DNA from: Acidobacteriota bacterium
GTDB taxonomy: Bacteria > Acidobacteriota > Blastocatellia > Pyrinomonadales > Pyrinomonadaceae
Reading direction: 5' to 3'
Length of the DNA stretch: 64,000 nucleotides
Assembly: GCA_016715115.1 (NCBI GenBank)
Contig: JADKBM010000013.1
Span: 62,001 to 126,000, forward strand
Of this stretch, positions 36,128 to 45,430 are shown piece by piece. Both the position numbers and the translations under genes were made by a program. How positions within the stretch are numbered: position 1 is the stretch's first letter; every line of letters begins with the position of its first letter. The notes below the pieces were generated by a model that was given only the letters and a program-made list of their open reading frames with translations, made no database searches and was not told the origin of the DNA.

Positions 36128-36614
36128 ACAACGCGAGAACCTTTCGAAGAAAAGAGCTGAGAGATTCTTGTTCGCACTCAACTTGACGGCGATCGTGCTT
36201 TCAGTCCTCTTATCGGCAACAAGTTTTGGTGTTGGAGCGGCGTGGTGGGTGATGTATAGGGAAAACCGTTTCATCCAGATCGACGATAACCCTTTTCACG
36301 ACCTCGCCCTTCGCCTCATTTTTGTGTCATTACTATATATTGGGAGTCTCATTTCTCGCCGACTCGGGTTTCGGTTCAAATTTGCTGGCATCTTACTTTT
36401 GATTGTTGCATTTACCCAATGCATCGTGATCGGGAACGTGTTTCGCACGCGCGGAGATGAGTGGCTGGTCGAGTACTCACATCTATTTGGGTATTACCCC
36501 TATGTTGGCGCACTTATGGTGGTCATCACCTCTTTGTTACTGCTTGCGGATCTAGTTTTCTTCTCTCGACAATTGTGGAATCGGTTTGCGCGAACAAATC
36601 ATGGTCTTTCGTAG
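36117..36614 (+). CDS. Small four-helix membrane protein, candidate immunity I4
   Basis: The protein has 165 residues. A charged start (NKQRENLSKKRAERF) precedes four hydrophobic helices, about residues 18-45, 62-80, 86-108 and 125-150. No family was recognised. It overlaps tip T4 by 11 nt, the usual toxin-immunity layout. Membrane-embedded immunity proteins are known for toxins that act in the periplasm or membrane. The base composition is AT-rich relative to the flanking RHS cores. Confidence 0.5.
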   Translation: MANKQRENLSKKRAERFLFALNLTAIVLSVLLSATSFGVGAAWWVMYRENRFIQIDDNPFHDLALRLIFVSLLYIGSLISRRLGFRFKFAGILLLIVAFTQCIVIGNVFRTRGDEWLVEYSHLFGYYPYVGALMVVITSLLLLADLVFFSRQLWNRFARTNHGLS

Positions 36615-36659
36615 CACAAATCCATTAGGCGTCGTACGCAGAATGAGAACCCAATGTTG

Positions 36660-36803
36660 GGAGACGAAGGGGGCGTTTGGCCGGGGCAATTTCGTCGCGC
36701 CGTCGAAGGCGCAGCTGGTGTCGCTGAAGGACAGAGCAATCAATTTCACTAACGGTGGTGTTCAAGCAGAGCGCATTTGATGGAGACGAAGGGGGCGTTT
36801 GGC
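36660..36803 (+). repeat. 22-bp direct repeat pair in front of the JAMM tip
   Basis: The 20-mer GGAGACGAAGGGGGCGTTTG, extended to 22 identical bases ending GC, occurs at 36660-36681 and 36782-36803 (122 nt apart). The second copy lies inside the next reading frame, the first in a broken frame. It may mark a local duplication or recombination end point. Confidence 0.7.
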
Positions 36804-37345
36804 ATTATTTTTTTCCGTGCGTTGATGCGTGTTGCCGGTGTTGTCGAGATACGAAGACGGCAGAGGCGTTATCCCTTTCCGGGTTGTCCACGATGCATCG
36901 AACGAATTACCCCTTGGAAGCCGGAGGATGGATTTATCAAAGACGAAACGGACAGCTGATTCTTAGAACTGCGGACAGAAGTAGAAGAATGTCAAATCAA
37001 GTCGATCTCCGCAACCCGCCCCCCGTCACCGGTGCACGGTTGATCGCCTTGTTTCATACTCATCCGTTTTCGGAGGTAACACAGATTGACGCGATGTTAA
37101 CGAACGTAAACGGATTCTTAGCCCCTTTCGAAAATACGGGACCGTCGTTTCGTGACACCAAGGTAGCCACATCAACAGGGGTTCCGAACCTGGTAGTTTA
37201 TGAGGCGAAGGACGATGAATTGGGCGGAAGCGCCATTTGGCGTCGCGGCGTCGGACCCGAGCGAGCTGGATTCAACCCCGAATTGGCCGAGCCACCGGTT
37301 GACGGATTTCCAGGGAACTCATTGGATACGAGGAATTGCAGGTAA
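36755..37345 (+). CDS. Tip T5: JAMM/DUF4329-like RHS C-terminal domain (headless)
   Basis: The frame has 196 codons from a GTG without a clear ribosome binding site. EAGGWIYQR, then ALFHTHPFSEV (HxHP at 37055-37066) and TGPSFRDTKVA (SxxD) reproduce the E-HxH-SxxD order of JAMM zinc peptidases and the DUF4329 domain found at RHS C-termini. The first 45 residues are low-quality sequence from a duplicated stretch, and no RHS core precedes it. It is followed after 16 nt by an NTF2-like immunity lipoprotein. It is probably a displaced tip that needs recombination to be expressed. Confidence 0.6.
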   Translation: MVFKQSAFDGDEGGVWHYFFPCVDACCRCCRDTKTAEALSLSGLSTMHRTNYPLEAGGWIYQRRNGQLILRTADRSRRMSNQVDLRNPPPVTGARLIALFHTHPFSEVTQIDAMLTNVNGFLAPFENTGPSFRDTKVATSTGVPNLVVYEAKDDELGGSAIWRRGVGPERAGFNPELAEPPVDGFPGNSLDTRNCR

Positions 37346-37361
37346 GCAATGTTAAAAAAAC

Positions 37362-37691
37362 ATGAGTCATTTAAGAACCGTATTCGTCGCCTTCATTTCA
37401 ATGCAACTCTTGGGCTGTTCGCTATCAGCGTATCGTGAACCCAACAGAAACATTATCGAATCAAAGACCGAGACGGCCCGGATTTCAAAAGAAACTGCGG
37501 TTTATGTCGCACGCGGTTACCTTATTTACGATTATGACTTTCGCGGTTGTGATGTCGAGGTCATCGATGAAAGCGCTTGGAAAGTGGCGTTTAGTCTCAA
37601 AGTTGAATCCCCAGGTTTGATTGGAGGATGTCCGACTGTTTGGATTGACAAGAATGATGGGTCCATTATTAACGTAATGCACAACAAGTAA
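37362..37691 (+). CDS. NTF2-fold-like immunity lipoprotein I5
   Basis: The protein has 109 residues. A signal with lipobox LLGC (Cys at residue 19) indicates a lipoprotein. The body has ETAVYVARGYLIYDYD, then VEVIDESAWKVAFSL, and ends GGCPTVWIDKNDGSIINVMHNK. This layout (helix, WxV strand, GGxPxVxIDKxDGxI) matches the NTF2-fold immunity family. It follows the JAMM-like tip directly, which supports a cognate pair. The outer-membrane or periplasmic location suggests protection outside the cytoplasm. Confidence 0.65.
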   Translation: MSHLRTVFVAFISMQLLGCSLSAYREPNRNIIESKTETARISKETAVYVARGYLIYDYDFRGCDVEVIDESAWKVAFSLKVESPGLIGGCPTVWIDKNDGSIINVMHNK

Positions 37692-37948
37692 CCGTGAATT
37701 TCCAAATGAAACTCGAAATCCGCGCTAACGATAATAATTGGCTCTCGGATCCAAAAGTAGAAAAAGATGACGGCTCGTTTCGAATTCGGGGACGAAATCT
37801 ATGGCCCGGAAAAAGGTGTCTTGGACATATCGGATATTTCAGGAAGGCGATTCTCTCCGGCGTTTTGAGACAGCAGGTATCGTAAATTTCGCTTTCGCCG
37901 GTTGGTATTCATCCTTTCCAATATCGTGCGTTCGGCCAGATCAAGCAG
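37692..37948 (+). other. Gene fragments at an RHS junction
   Basis: This segment holds short broken frames, including RFEFGDEIYGPEKGVLDIS (about 37770-37873), but no complete gene. The RHS frame opens after a TAA near 37883 and reads FQYRAFGQIKQ, similar to AQYRAWNAPKQ of the giant protein, before the first ATG at 37949. Confidence 0.4.
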
Positions 37949-39979
37949 ATGGATTACCTGCTTCCGACCGAGACTCCGGAGATCAAACTCGGCTATGACA
38001 ACCGGTTACGGGTGAACCACAACGAAGTCACAAAACCGAACGGATTCGTGATGAAGGCCGACTTCACGCACGGCAACGACTCGCGGGTGACGGCGAAGAA
38101 CGACCTGCTCGATGACAAATGGGATCGGACGATGAAGTATGATTTCGCCGGGCGTCTGACGCACAACCAGTTCGGGATGGGCCAGAGCAACAACAACGGG
38201 AGTGTGCGCGTTTACGAACAGGCGCTTGAGTACGACGGATTTTCGAACCTTTCCGGGCGCAGCGGAGTGAACTGGGGCGCAGCAATCTCGTTTTCCGAAA
38301 GTTACTCTAACGGGCGCATACAGAGCAGTTTGGTCGGGTACGACGCGGCGGGAAACGTTGTTTCGCAGCCGATCGACTCTATGCCGGAGGGGACCGGGAC
38401 AAGCACTAACGATTCGGCCGGACGTCGCGTGAGGTATTTCGACCAACGGTTCGGGCGATTCAACGGATACCTCAATATGGTCCAGGAGAATGTTACGGAG
38501 TATGTCTTCGACGGCGACGGGCGGCCCGTGGTGGCGAAACATAATCAGCGGACTTATCAGCGCAGCGCTCCGCCGTCGGGCGGTTTGACGGCGATGCCGA
38601 AAACTCATCAGGTATGGTCAACGGTGCTGGGGACGAATCTGAGAACGATCGGCGAGATCGGCGAAGGTACGAAGATTCTTGCCGGCGGCGCCGTTATCGG
38701 TTATGTTTCAACCGCCACGGGTTCGCGCTGGACGACTGCCGATCCGGTGACAGGAACGACGCTCCGTTGGGCGGGATCGAACGGAACCTGGTCGGCGGCG
38801 GCCGAAGAGACCGAACCGCTCGGACAGGTAGTCGCCAACGCCGATCCGGACACCGAAAACAGTCCCGGATACGAAACCGCCGCCCGAAACTCCGGCTTTC
38901 CCGAATGGCAGTGTTCGATTCCGGACAGCTTTTGGGCGGAAAAGCCCGAAGACCGATTTCAGTCGATGCCGTTTGAATGCCAGCAAAGAGTGTTGCAGGA
39001 TCTCTCGGCCGGCCTTGACGAGATCTACGGATTCTCAAACCCGAACAACGAACCGGATCCCGGCAACATTGAACACGAACATTCACATGCGAGTTCCTCT
39101 GGCCCGTCGCTGACCTCGACTCTCGCCGCATCCGCACTTCAAAGTTCGTGGAAACCAAAAAAGAAGCCGAAGAAGAAGAAGTTCGTCTGGACGGTCGACA
39201 TTTCGTACGTCCCGGGTTATGTAGATGCTGACGAACCCTCAGTTGATGATTTGGAAAAGGCGCTTCGCGCGCTCGTTGGGCCAGGAAGTGGCCCCGATGG
39301 TGGGGCAGCTTTCGTCGACGATCTGCTTTCGCCGTTCCTTGAAAGCTGGAACAAGCAGGCGGAATGCGATTCTCGTTTGTCGGGTATCTTTGGGAATGGA
39401 GTATCGGTAGCCGCAACCGTCCTTAACCCTTCACAATTGGGGCCAACTGGATTCCTCCGCGATCCAACATGGAGGGTAAGAGATGAGTCGCCGTCAAACG
39501 GCACGATTCATCTTTACGCATCTTCAAACGGAATTGGCATTAATGAAACTAATGTTTTCGCACCGCCCGGTTATACAGTTGAAAAGGCCCGATCCGGCAT
39601 CGGTGGTTCACAGAATGAGTTTCAAAACGAGCTCGCAATCACTTACGCCCCGGGATCGTTAGCGCGATATGGATTTCGGGGCGCGCTCCGCATTAATTTC
39701 ACCCACATCGGCCCGACCAACGCCAATGGTGATCCATTGATACCTCGACCGGGGGCGTCGAATCGAATGGGCTCGGTCCCAATCGGAATTGCTGGTGGTT
39801 ACGGGGGACGCGTAGATGTCGGAGGCGGTTTCGAAGGGTTCGGCACTCACACTCATATGATTTTTTCGAGCAATGGCAAACGGATTGATCCGAGAAGTGT
39901 CTTTTGCGGTGACATCAGCACAACATGGTGGTATGCGAATAATAACCGCAGCGGGCGTCTGGAACTAAATCTCCGCTAG
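37949..39979 (+). CDS. Headless RHS protein with HTHM tip (T6)
   Basis: The frame has 676 codons without a signal peptide or ribosome binding site; the N-terminus is truncated. RHS/YD repeats fill about residues 1-200 (MKYDFAGRLTHNQFG, EYVFDGDGRPVV). A conserved pre-tip core with QVWSTVLGTNL, KILAGGAVIGY and EETEPLGQ follows, then a lysine-rich linker (KPKKKPKKKK). The tip of about 250 residues ends FGTHTHMIFSSNGKRIDP, which resembles the HxH plus NGxxxDP end of M23 peptidoglycan peptidases; the earlier M23 ligands were not located, so the call is tentative. Followed by a secreted candidate immunity gene. Confidence 0.65.
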   Translation: MDYLLPTETPEIKLGYDNRLRVNHNEVTKPNGFVMKADFTHGNDSRVTAKNDLLDDKWDRTMKYDFAGRLTHNQFGMGQSNNNGSVRVYEQALEYDGFSNLSGRSGVNWGAAISFSESYSNGRIQSSLVGYDAAGNVVSQPIDSMPEGTGTSTNDSAGRRVRYFDQRFGRFNGYLNMVQENVTEYVFDGDGRPVVAKHNQRTYQRSAPPSGGLTAMPKTHQVWSTVLGTNLRTIGEIGEGTKILAGGAVIGYVSTATGSRWTTADPVTGTTLRWAGSNGTWSAAAEETEPLGQVVANADPDTENSPGYETAARNSGFPEWQCSIPDSFWAEKPEDRFQSMPFECQQRVLQDLSAGLDEIYGFSNPNNEPDPGNIEHEHSHASSSGPSLTSTLAASALQSSWKPKKKPKKKKFVWTVDISYVPGYVDADEPSVDDLEKALRALVGPGSGPDGGAAFVDDLLSPFLESWNKQAECDSRLSGIFGNGVSVAATVLNPSQLGPTGFLRDPTWRVRDESPSNGTIHLYASSNGIGINETNVFAPPGYTVEKARSGIGGSQNEFQNELAITYAPGSLARYGFRGALRINFTHIGPTNANGDPLIPRPGASNRMGSVPIGIAGGYGGRVDVGGGFEGFGTHTHMIFSSNGKRIDPRSVFCGDISTTWWYANNNRSGRLELNLR

Positions 39980-40027
39980 TTTGGAACGAATTGGGCGATG
40001 ATTCATTTGAAATTACACAGGAGGAGT

Positions 40028-40513
40028 ATGATTATCAAATTAACATTTGGCGTTGTAATTGTGTTCACGTGTTTTGATACGTCGTCTGCACAAGACGCAA
40101 TTGACCTGCTCAGTCCGAGAGATCTGGTCCTGAAATCGGAGTGTCCGAATAATTCAAATGCTCTACAAGCGCTCGATTCAAGGACGGATGCCAAGGACTT
40201 GATTATTATCGTATCTCACCTGGCCAAGTCCGAGCGAGCGAGGTTGGCAATGCGCCGGATGTTTAATGCCCAAACCTTTTTGGTGTCGTTCTCCATCAAA
40301 TCACGTTTGAAAGAGCGGATTATCACGGCAAGTGGAGAACGCGACCCCCAAAAGGGGTTTCTCGACTTCTTTGTACGCGGTCAACTTGAGTTGCGGGTCT
40401 ACTTCCCGAAAAACAAGGATTTGTTTGTCCAGCCATGTTTTGAAGGTTTTGAAACAAAACCGTGTTCCGGAGAGTTTGGACGGCTCTTTTACCCATGCAA
40501 GCGGAGTGAATGA
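40028..40513 (+). CDS. Secreted candidate immunity protein I6
   Basis: The protein has 161 residues from ATG 40028, which is preceded by GGAGGAGT, the strongest ribosome binding site in the island. The signal peptide MIIKLTFGVVIVFTCFDTSSA ends at a likely A-Q cleavage site. The mature part contains ALDSRTDAKDLIIIVSHLAK and FFVRGQLELRVYFPKNKD and four cysteines near the end (C-F, PCSG, YPC). No family was recognised. It lies 48 nt after the T6 tip. Immunity is inferred from context only. Confidence 0.5.
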   Translation: MIIKLTFGVVIVFTCFDTSSAQDAIDLLSPRDLVLKSECPNNSNALQALDSRTDAKDLIIIVSHLAKSERARLAMRRMFNAQTFLVSFSIKSRLKERIITASGERDPQKGFLDFFVRGQLELRVYFPKNKDLFVQPCFEGFETKPCSGEFGRLFYPCKRSE

Positions 40514-40623
40514 ACACAATTCCCACATTGTGTTTTTGAACTTCGTTTACCGAAAACACTTCAGATCGTAACGAGCACACCTATGTCGACACGACCTACG
40601 ACGCATCGGGCAGAAGGACGCGG

Positions 40624-42135
40624 ATGTTCGACAAACGCAAAGGACGGTTCGGAAATGTACTCAACATGATACAGGAACATTTGAGCGAGTATGTCTTCGA
40701 CGGCGACGGCCGGCCGGTTATCGAGAAGGAAGGCTTTCAGACCTATCACGTAAACGACTCGCCGCCCAATTCACCGCTGACGGCCGCGCCGAAGATGTAT
40801 CAGGTATGGTCGACGGTTCTCGGCAGCAATCTGACGACGGTCAAGCCGGACGAAACGAAGTGGGAGACGAAGATCTTCGCCGGCGGGGCGCTGATCGCCA
40901 AGGAAGGCGCGACCGGCCCGCATTGGATGACTTCCGATCCGGTCACCGGAACGACGGCGACGTGGCGCAAGATCGACAATGACTGGCTGACCTCGGTCGA
41001 AGAAACGGAACCGCTCGGTCAGAAGATCTACGGCGCCGATCCCAATCCGGTTCCCGATCCGACCTATGACAACGCGATCCGAAACGCGGATTACCCGCAA
41101 TGGCAGTGCGCGATACGGGAGAAGTCCCTTGGAGGCTTCATGGCGATGCCGCTGCATTGCCAGTTGGCGGAGTGGAAACGATCAGGCTCGAAGACCCCGT
41201 ATGAGATCGAGGCGGAGGAGAATCCGCAGGACGTCACGGATCACAAATCAGGCTCCGGATCCGGGTCGGACGGCGAGTCGCACGCGGGCTCCGCGCCCGA
41301 CGCGGGAGAAGATGCGACCGCGACCCAAAAAGCGTTCAATCGCCTGATGAACTACACCCTGGCCTCGACCCGCAAGCCGACCAAACACACGGGCGAACAA
41401 AAAGGCGACGATGACGATGAACCGATCCGCGTCGAAACCCACACCTCCCGAATTACCGGGAACGCCGCAAAGGGCGAAACCGGCGGAAAACCCCTTGAAA
41501 CGGGGTGGGTTGAGGCTGCTATGTCGAATTGGCAGGAAGATGTGATCAGTCAAGGCTTTGATGATGTAGAAAGGATACTCTCGACCGACAATTCATGTAG
41601 CCGGTTTCTGGGTCTGGCTGGTGAGTACGAGTTAGACGGTGGCTACGGGGAGGTCGTCACGAAAGAATTGCCACGAATGAATATTCTGCCGATTTTGAAT
41701 GCTCTTCGTGGGCAAATGACCGTTGGTTTTATTCCTGGAGATTCTGGAAATAGGCAAATAGGAATCATTCAGAAAAACACCAATTCGTTTGGACGCTCGA
41801 ATTCGGCATCCATACTAAGCAACACACCGGAGTACCAGCAATTTGACATCGCGGTCGCCAATATTAACGGGCCATTATTCAGAAGCGGTCCCCGAATTGG
41901 CGGATATGCCGCCAATTCGCGGCAGGGGATCGCACTTGCGATACTGCATGAAATCGCACACCTCATTCGAACGGGCCGATTCGAAACTGTTCGAAATAAT
42001 GTAAATGCTCTAAATCGACCATATTTGATTCCAGCGGACGGTGGGGATTCCGATGCGAGTACGGCAAACTCCGCCTTGGTCGAATCACAATGCCGTGATG
42101 AACTTGCAGAAATATCAAGGAGGAGGAATAGATGA
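40624..42135 (+). CDS. Headless RHS protein with HEIAH tip (T7)
   Basis: The frame has 503 codons; homology begins about 60 nt before the ATG (DRNEHTYVDTTYD). RHS/YD repeat EYVFDGDGRPVIEKE is followed by the pre-tip core shared with T8 and T9 (TKWETKIFAGGALIA, TSDPVTGTTATWRKID, SVEETEPLGQKIYG). A Gly/Ser-rich linker and STRKPTKHTGE follow. The tip from about residue 305 carries NGPLFRSGPRIGGY and ILHEIAHLI (HExxH at 41947-41961), a zinc-peptidase signature, and ends with LIPADGGDSDAST. T8 has the same tip family. No signal peptide or start signal remains. The stop overlaps the next gene by 4 nt. Confidence 0.75.
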   Translation: MFDKRKGRFGNVLNMIQEHLSEYVFDGDGRPVIEKEGFQTYHVNDSPPNSPLTAAPKMYQVWSTVLGSNLTTVKPDETKWETKIFAGGALIAKEGATGPHWMTSDPVTGTTATWRKIDNDWLTSVEETEPLGQKIYGADPNPVPDPTYDNAIRNADYPQWQCAIREKSLGGFMAMPLHCQLAEWKRSGSKTPYEIEAEENPQDVTDHKSGSGSGSDGESHAGSAPDAGEDATATQKAFNRLMNYTLASTRKPTKHTGEQKGDDDDEPIRVETHTSRITGNAAKGETGGKPLETGWVEAAMSNWQEDVISQGFDDVERILSTDNSCSRFLGLAGEYELDGGYGEVVTKELPRMNILPILNALRGQMTVGFIPGDSGNRQIGIIQKNTNSFGRSNSASILSNTPEYQQFDIAVANINGPLFRSGPRIGGYAANSRQGIALAILHEIAHLIRTGRFETVRNNVNALNRPYLIPADGGDSDASTANSALVESQCRDELAEISRRRNR

Positions 42136-42935
42136 CTATCGGAAATCGTCGGCGGAATAGTCTGCTTCGTTCGTTTAATACTGGCCTTATGATCGCATTT
42201 ACGGTTCAACTGTTGGCGACAATTCTTACATCCGCGCAACCGCGACTGTCTAAACCGACGCCATATTGCTCGCTCTTTGATTCCGGCATAAAGTCGCGAA
42301 ATGTGGTAACCGAAGCGCTGTTGAACGACCCAGGGTCAGGTTCCGCGGCTTTTTTGTATTCGGCGGCGTGCAACGGGCCCGATAACTTCAGCTCGGTTCA
42401 ATTCGCTGAAAATCTGTCGCGACCCACAGGACGCGGTCAAATCTTCAGGATCAGGTTCAAGGCGAGATTTGACGTTGAACCGATCGCGGTATTCGGCGAA
42501 CTCGCAGCGTTTCGCTCACGTGCCAAGGTCATGCGCATTTACTCGATTGAGCCTGTCGATCCACTGCCAGCTCCGCCCGATTTGAAAGCGCCTCGGCCGA
42601 TTATCGAACTTGGCGCCATGGTAAAGGAAATGAGCGCCCGGCTCGTTTTCGAAATCCGGACGCAGAAATCCGTCAAGATAGGAGACATCAATGTCCCGAT
42701 AAGGAGTCTTTCAATCGCGGAAGGAAGGCGAAAAGAACTGCCACCGGGAGACCGCCGCGTGACCTGGTGTTCGTTCTCGAGGGCCGCATCCCGATGGATG
42801 GTCAAAGGGAAACTGAACATCGCCGACCCATCCAAATCGCTTGATTATGATTTTGTTATTGTTTGGTCGGTTTCAGGCGATAATTGGGCGGTGGATTCAA
42901 TTCGATTCAAATCAGTTGGCCGGAATGGTTGTTGA
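42132..42935 (+). CDS. Secreted candidate immunity protein I7
   Basis: The protein has 267 residues. ATGA overlap with tip T7. A signal peptide with a long basic n-region (NRRRNSLLRS) and hydrophobic GLMIAFTVQLLATIL ends near SAQP. The mature part shows VFGELAAFRSRAKVMRIYSI and VTWCSFSRAASRWMVKGKLN, a beta-rich pattern without known motifs. The overlap with the toxin frame is the only functional evidence. It is longer than typical immunity proteins. Confidence 0.5.
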   Translation: MTIGNRRRNSLLRSFNTGLMIAFTVQLLATILTSAQPRLSKPTPYCSLFDSGIKSRNVVTEALLNDPGSGSAAFLYSAACNGPDNFSSVQFAENLSRPTGRGQIFRIRFKARFDVEPIAVFGELAAFRSRAKVMRIYSIEPVDPLPAPPDLKAPRPIIELGAMVKEMSARLVFEIRTQKSVKIGDINVPIRSLSIAEGRRKELPPGDRRVTWCSFSRAASRWMVKGKLNIADPSKSLDYDFVIVWSVSGDNWAVDSIRFKSVGRNGC

Positions 42936-43070
42936 GAGAATCTTATCTTCTCGGCGACGACGGACGAATTCTTGAGATCGGCAAGTAATGATTTCAAGGA
43001 TTTCCGTCCGGAAAAAGACCAAAATGATGGTATCCAGATGGTATCCAATTGAAGAAAAAGGGGTTTCGTG

Positions 43071-43156
43071 ATGAAAGTTGGCTTAATTAGCTGTGTCATG
43101 ATTGTTTGCTTTCACGGACAGTTCGGGGTTGCGTGTTTCGCACAGGACCCGGGTTA
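43071..43156 (+). pseudogene. Signal-peptide stub of a secreted protein, cut by an IS256 relic
   Basis: ATG 43071 opens a signal peptide (MKVGLISCVMIVCFH, then GVACFAQ) and stops after AQDPG where transposase sequence begins. The 135 nt before it contain the end of another frame (LLGDDGRILEIGK). Both look like debris of immunity or toxin genes. Confidence 0.5.
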
Positions 43157-43640
43157 GGTTGAATATCGTGAAACCGAAGTTGGAACAAAGGGAGGCGACC
43201 GAGCGGCTGCGGGCGGTCTACAGGGCCGGCGACCGGGAGACGGCCGAAGGGCTGGCGCGGAAGCTTCTCGCCGACTGGCGGCAGACCGGATATCTTCAGG
43301 CCGCCGAATGCTTTGAGAAGGCGCTCGGGGAGCTCCTCGCGTTCCACGCCTTCCCGCCGGAACACGCGACGCACCTGCGGACGACGAACCCGATCGAAAC
43401 GCCGTTCGCGGCGGTCAAGGCGAGAACGAATGCAACTCGCCGCGTCCGGACGCAGAGACCGGCATTGCATCTGCTCTTCAAACTGCTGGAGCGGGCGGAA
43501 AAGGGATGGCAACGGCTGAGCCATCCCGAAAAACTGAAGGACGTCAGGATCCCCGGCAAACCGCCGCAAACGGCCTGACCTTATCGACCGGCTTTAATAC
43601 CCGGACAAAACAGGGATGCGAACTCATTTCCACAACTTTT
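43157..43640 (+). mobile_element. IS256/Mutator-type transposase C-terminal relic
   Basis: The frame to 43578 has about 140 codons of the transposase end: ECFEKALGELLAFHAF, then HLRTTNPIETPFAAVKART and LLFKLLERAEKGWQRL, the hallmark HLRTTNxIE end of IS256-family transposases. The catalytic N-terminal two thirds are missing. The following CATTTCCACAACTTTTGAC (about 43627) resembles an IS256 inverted-repeat end, so the right end is probably kept. It separates I7 from the next RHS fragment. Confidence 0.75.
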
Positions 43641-43654
43641 GACTCGGACTCTCG

Positions 43655-45411
43655 ATGAAGTATGACTTCGCGGGACGCCTAACCTTTGCGCAATTCGGAA
43701 TGGGCGTCGGGACGAACAAACAGAACAAGCGCGTCTATGAAGAGTCGATGGGGTATGACGGGTTCTCGGTCATGAACTCGCGAGATGTGACGCATTGGGA
43801 GCGCGACGCGCAGTATTACGAATCGTACGTCAACGGACGTCTCCAGAATTTCGCGGGAACATACGACGCCGCGGGAAACGTCGTTCAGACGGGCGAGCTG
43901 CAGAGCGATCCGCACAGTTTCGTGAACACGACGTTTGACGCTTCGGGACGGCGAACCAAGATATTCGATCAGCGAAAAGGCAGGTGGGGCGGCTATCTGA
44001 ACATGATCCAGCAGCACCTCAGCGAGTACGTGTTCGACGGCGAGGGCCGTCCGGTGATTGAAAAGGAGGGACTTCAGGTCTATCACGTCAACGACACGCC
44101 GCCGCCGCCGCTGACGGCAACCGCCAGGATGTATCAGGTCTGGTCGACGGTGCTCGGCAGCAGCCTGACGTCGGTCAAGCCGGACGAAACGAAGTGGGAG
44201 ACGAAGATCTTCGCCGGCGGGGCGCTGATCGCCAAGGAAGGCGCGACCGGCCCGCATTGGATGACATCCGATCCGGTTACGGGATCAACCGTCACCTGGC
44301 GCAAGATCGACAGCGTCTGGTCGACCTCGGTCGAGGAAACGGAGCCGCTCGGTCAGAAGATCTACAACGCCGATCCCGATCCGCTTCCCGATCCGAGTTA
44401 TGACAACTCGGTCGGTAATGCTGATTACCCACAGTGGCAATGCCAGATGCCGTCGAAGTTTTACGGCAACTTCTACGCGATGCCGTGGCATTGCCAGTTC
44501 GCCGAGATCAAACGGAGATCGTTCGAAGGCGGCCATTACGTGATTGAGGAACCCGAGACGAATCCGAAGAAGGTCTCAGGCCATCCGACCGGATCGGCCG
44601 GCCCGGCAACTTCAGGATCAACCGGTCACGAGGCAGGCCATCAGATGGCATTCAGCCGACTGATGAATTTCACGCTCGGCGCAACCCGGAAATCGACCAA
44701 AGAGACTGGCGAACACACCGGCGACGATGAAGATCCGATACGAGTCGAAACGCACACCAACCGCGTCGGCGCAAAAGGCGAACCCGGCGGCGCACCACTT
44801 GAGACCGGGTGGGCCGCGCCTGCCGCCACGGCCGCTTTCATTGATGACGAGGGATTTCGACGACTTGCTCTCGATGCTCTCAACGCTGTTGCGAAATCCT
44901 CATAGGTAACAGTGACTGTGCGAACTTTTTCGGTGAAAGTGGTGTCCTTGCGTTTGAGTATTTACGATCTCAACTTCTCAATGCCAAAATTACGTCGGTT
45001 GCGTCGGGCGACAAAACTGGCATACAAATGACATCCAGCAAGAAAAGTCCAGCAACGTATTATGATTCAGACGGCTCCCCGCTTGAGTCGTGGGGAACCA
45101 AAGCGGCGTTTCGGGTCTTTGGAAAGGTAGCGATAGACAATAACGGTCCATTCTTCAATACTAAGTCAACGGCAAGAATTGGCGGATACGATGCCGGTTC
45201 GTTCGAGTCACGAGTTGCACAGATCCTCCATGAGCTCGCGCACCTGATTTACAAACCGTATCCAGGTATGGAATTGATCGAGGACGATGATGGAAATTCG
45301 TCGAAAAGTAGCGGAAACACGTCGAAGATTCTCGATCCGGGCAAAGGCAACGGAAACTGCAAAACGGAGATTAACAAGATCGCGCAGCGTATTCGGGATC
45401 AAAGACAATAA
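43655..45411 (+). pseudogene. Headless RHS gene with HELAH tip (T8), frameshifted
   Basis: The first frame (to 44905) starts MKYDFAGRLTFAQFG, carries three YD repeats, then the pre-tip core TKWETKIFAGGALIA and SVEETEPLGQKIYN. It stops at AVAKSS. The tip continues in another frame: ILIGNSDCANFFGE (from about 44890), NNGPFFNTKSTARIGGY and ILHELAHLI (45229-45243), ending at 45411. One indel near 44885-44900 explains this. The tip belongs to the T7 family. From 44172 to 44735 the DNA is nearly identical to 46513-47075 in T9. Confidence 0.75.
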
Positions 45412-45430
45412 ACGGAGGACAGTGATTGAT

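Noticed and set aside
44620..44660. HEAGH in the pre-tip linker of T8 (also in T9 near 46970) as a metallopeptidase site
   Set aside because: It lies in a Gly/Ser/Thr-rich linker of the shared core, is absent in T6 and T7, and the real tip with its own HExxH follows.
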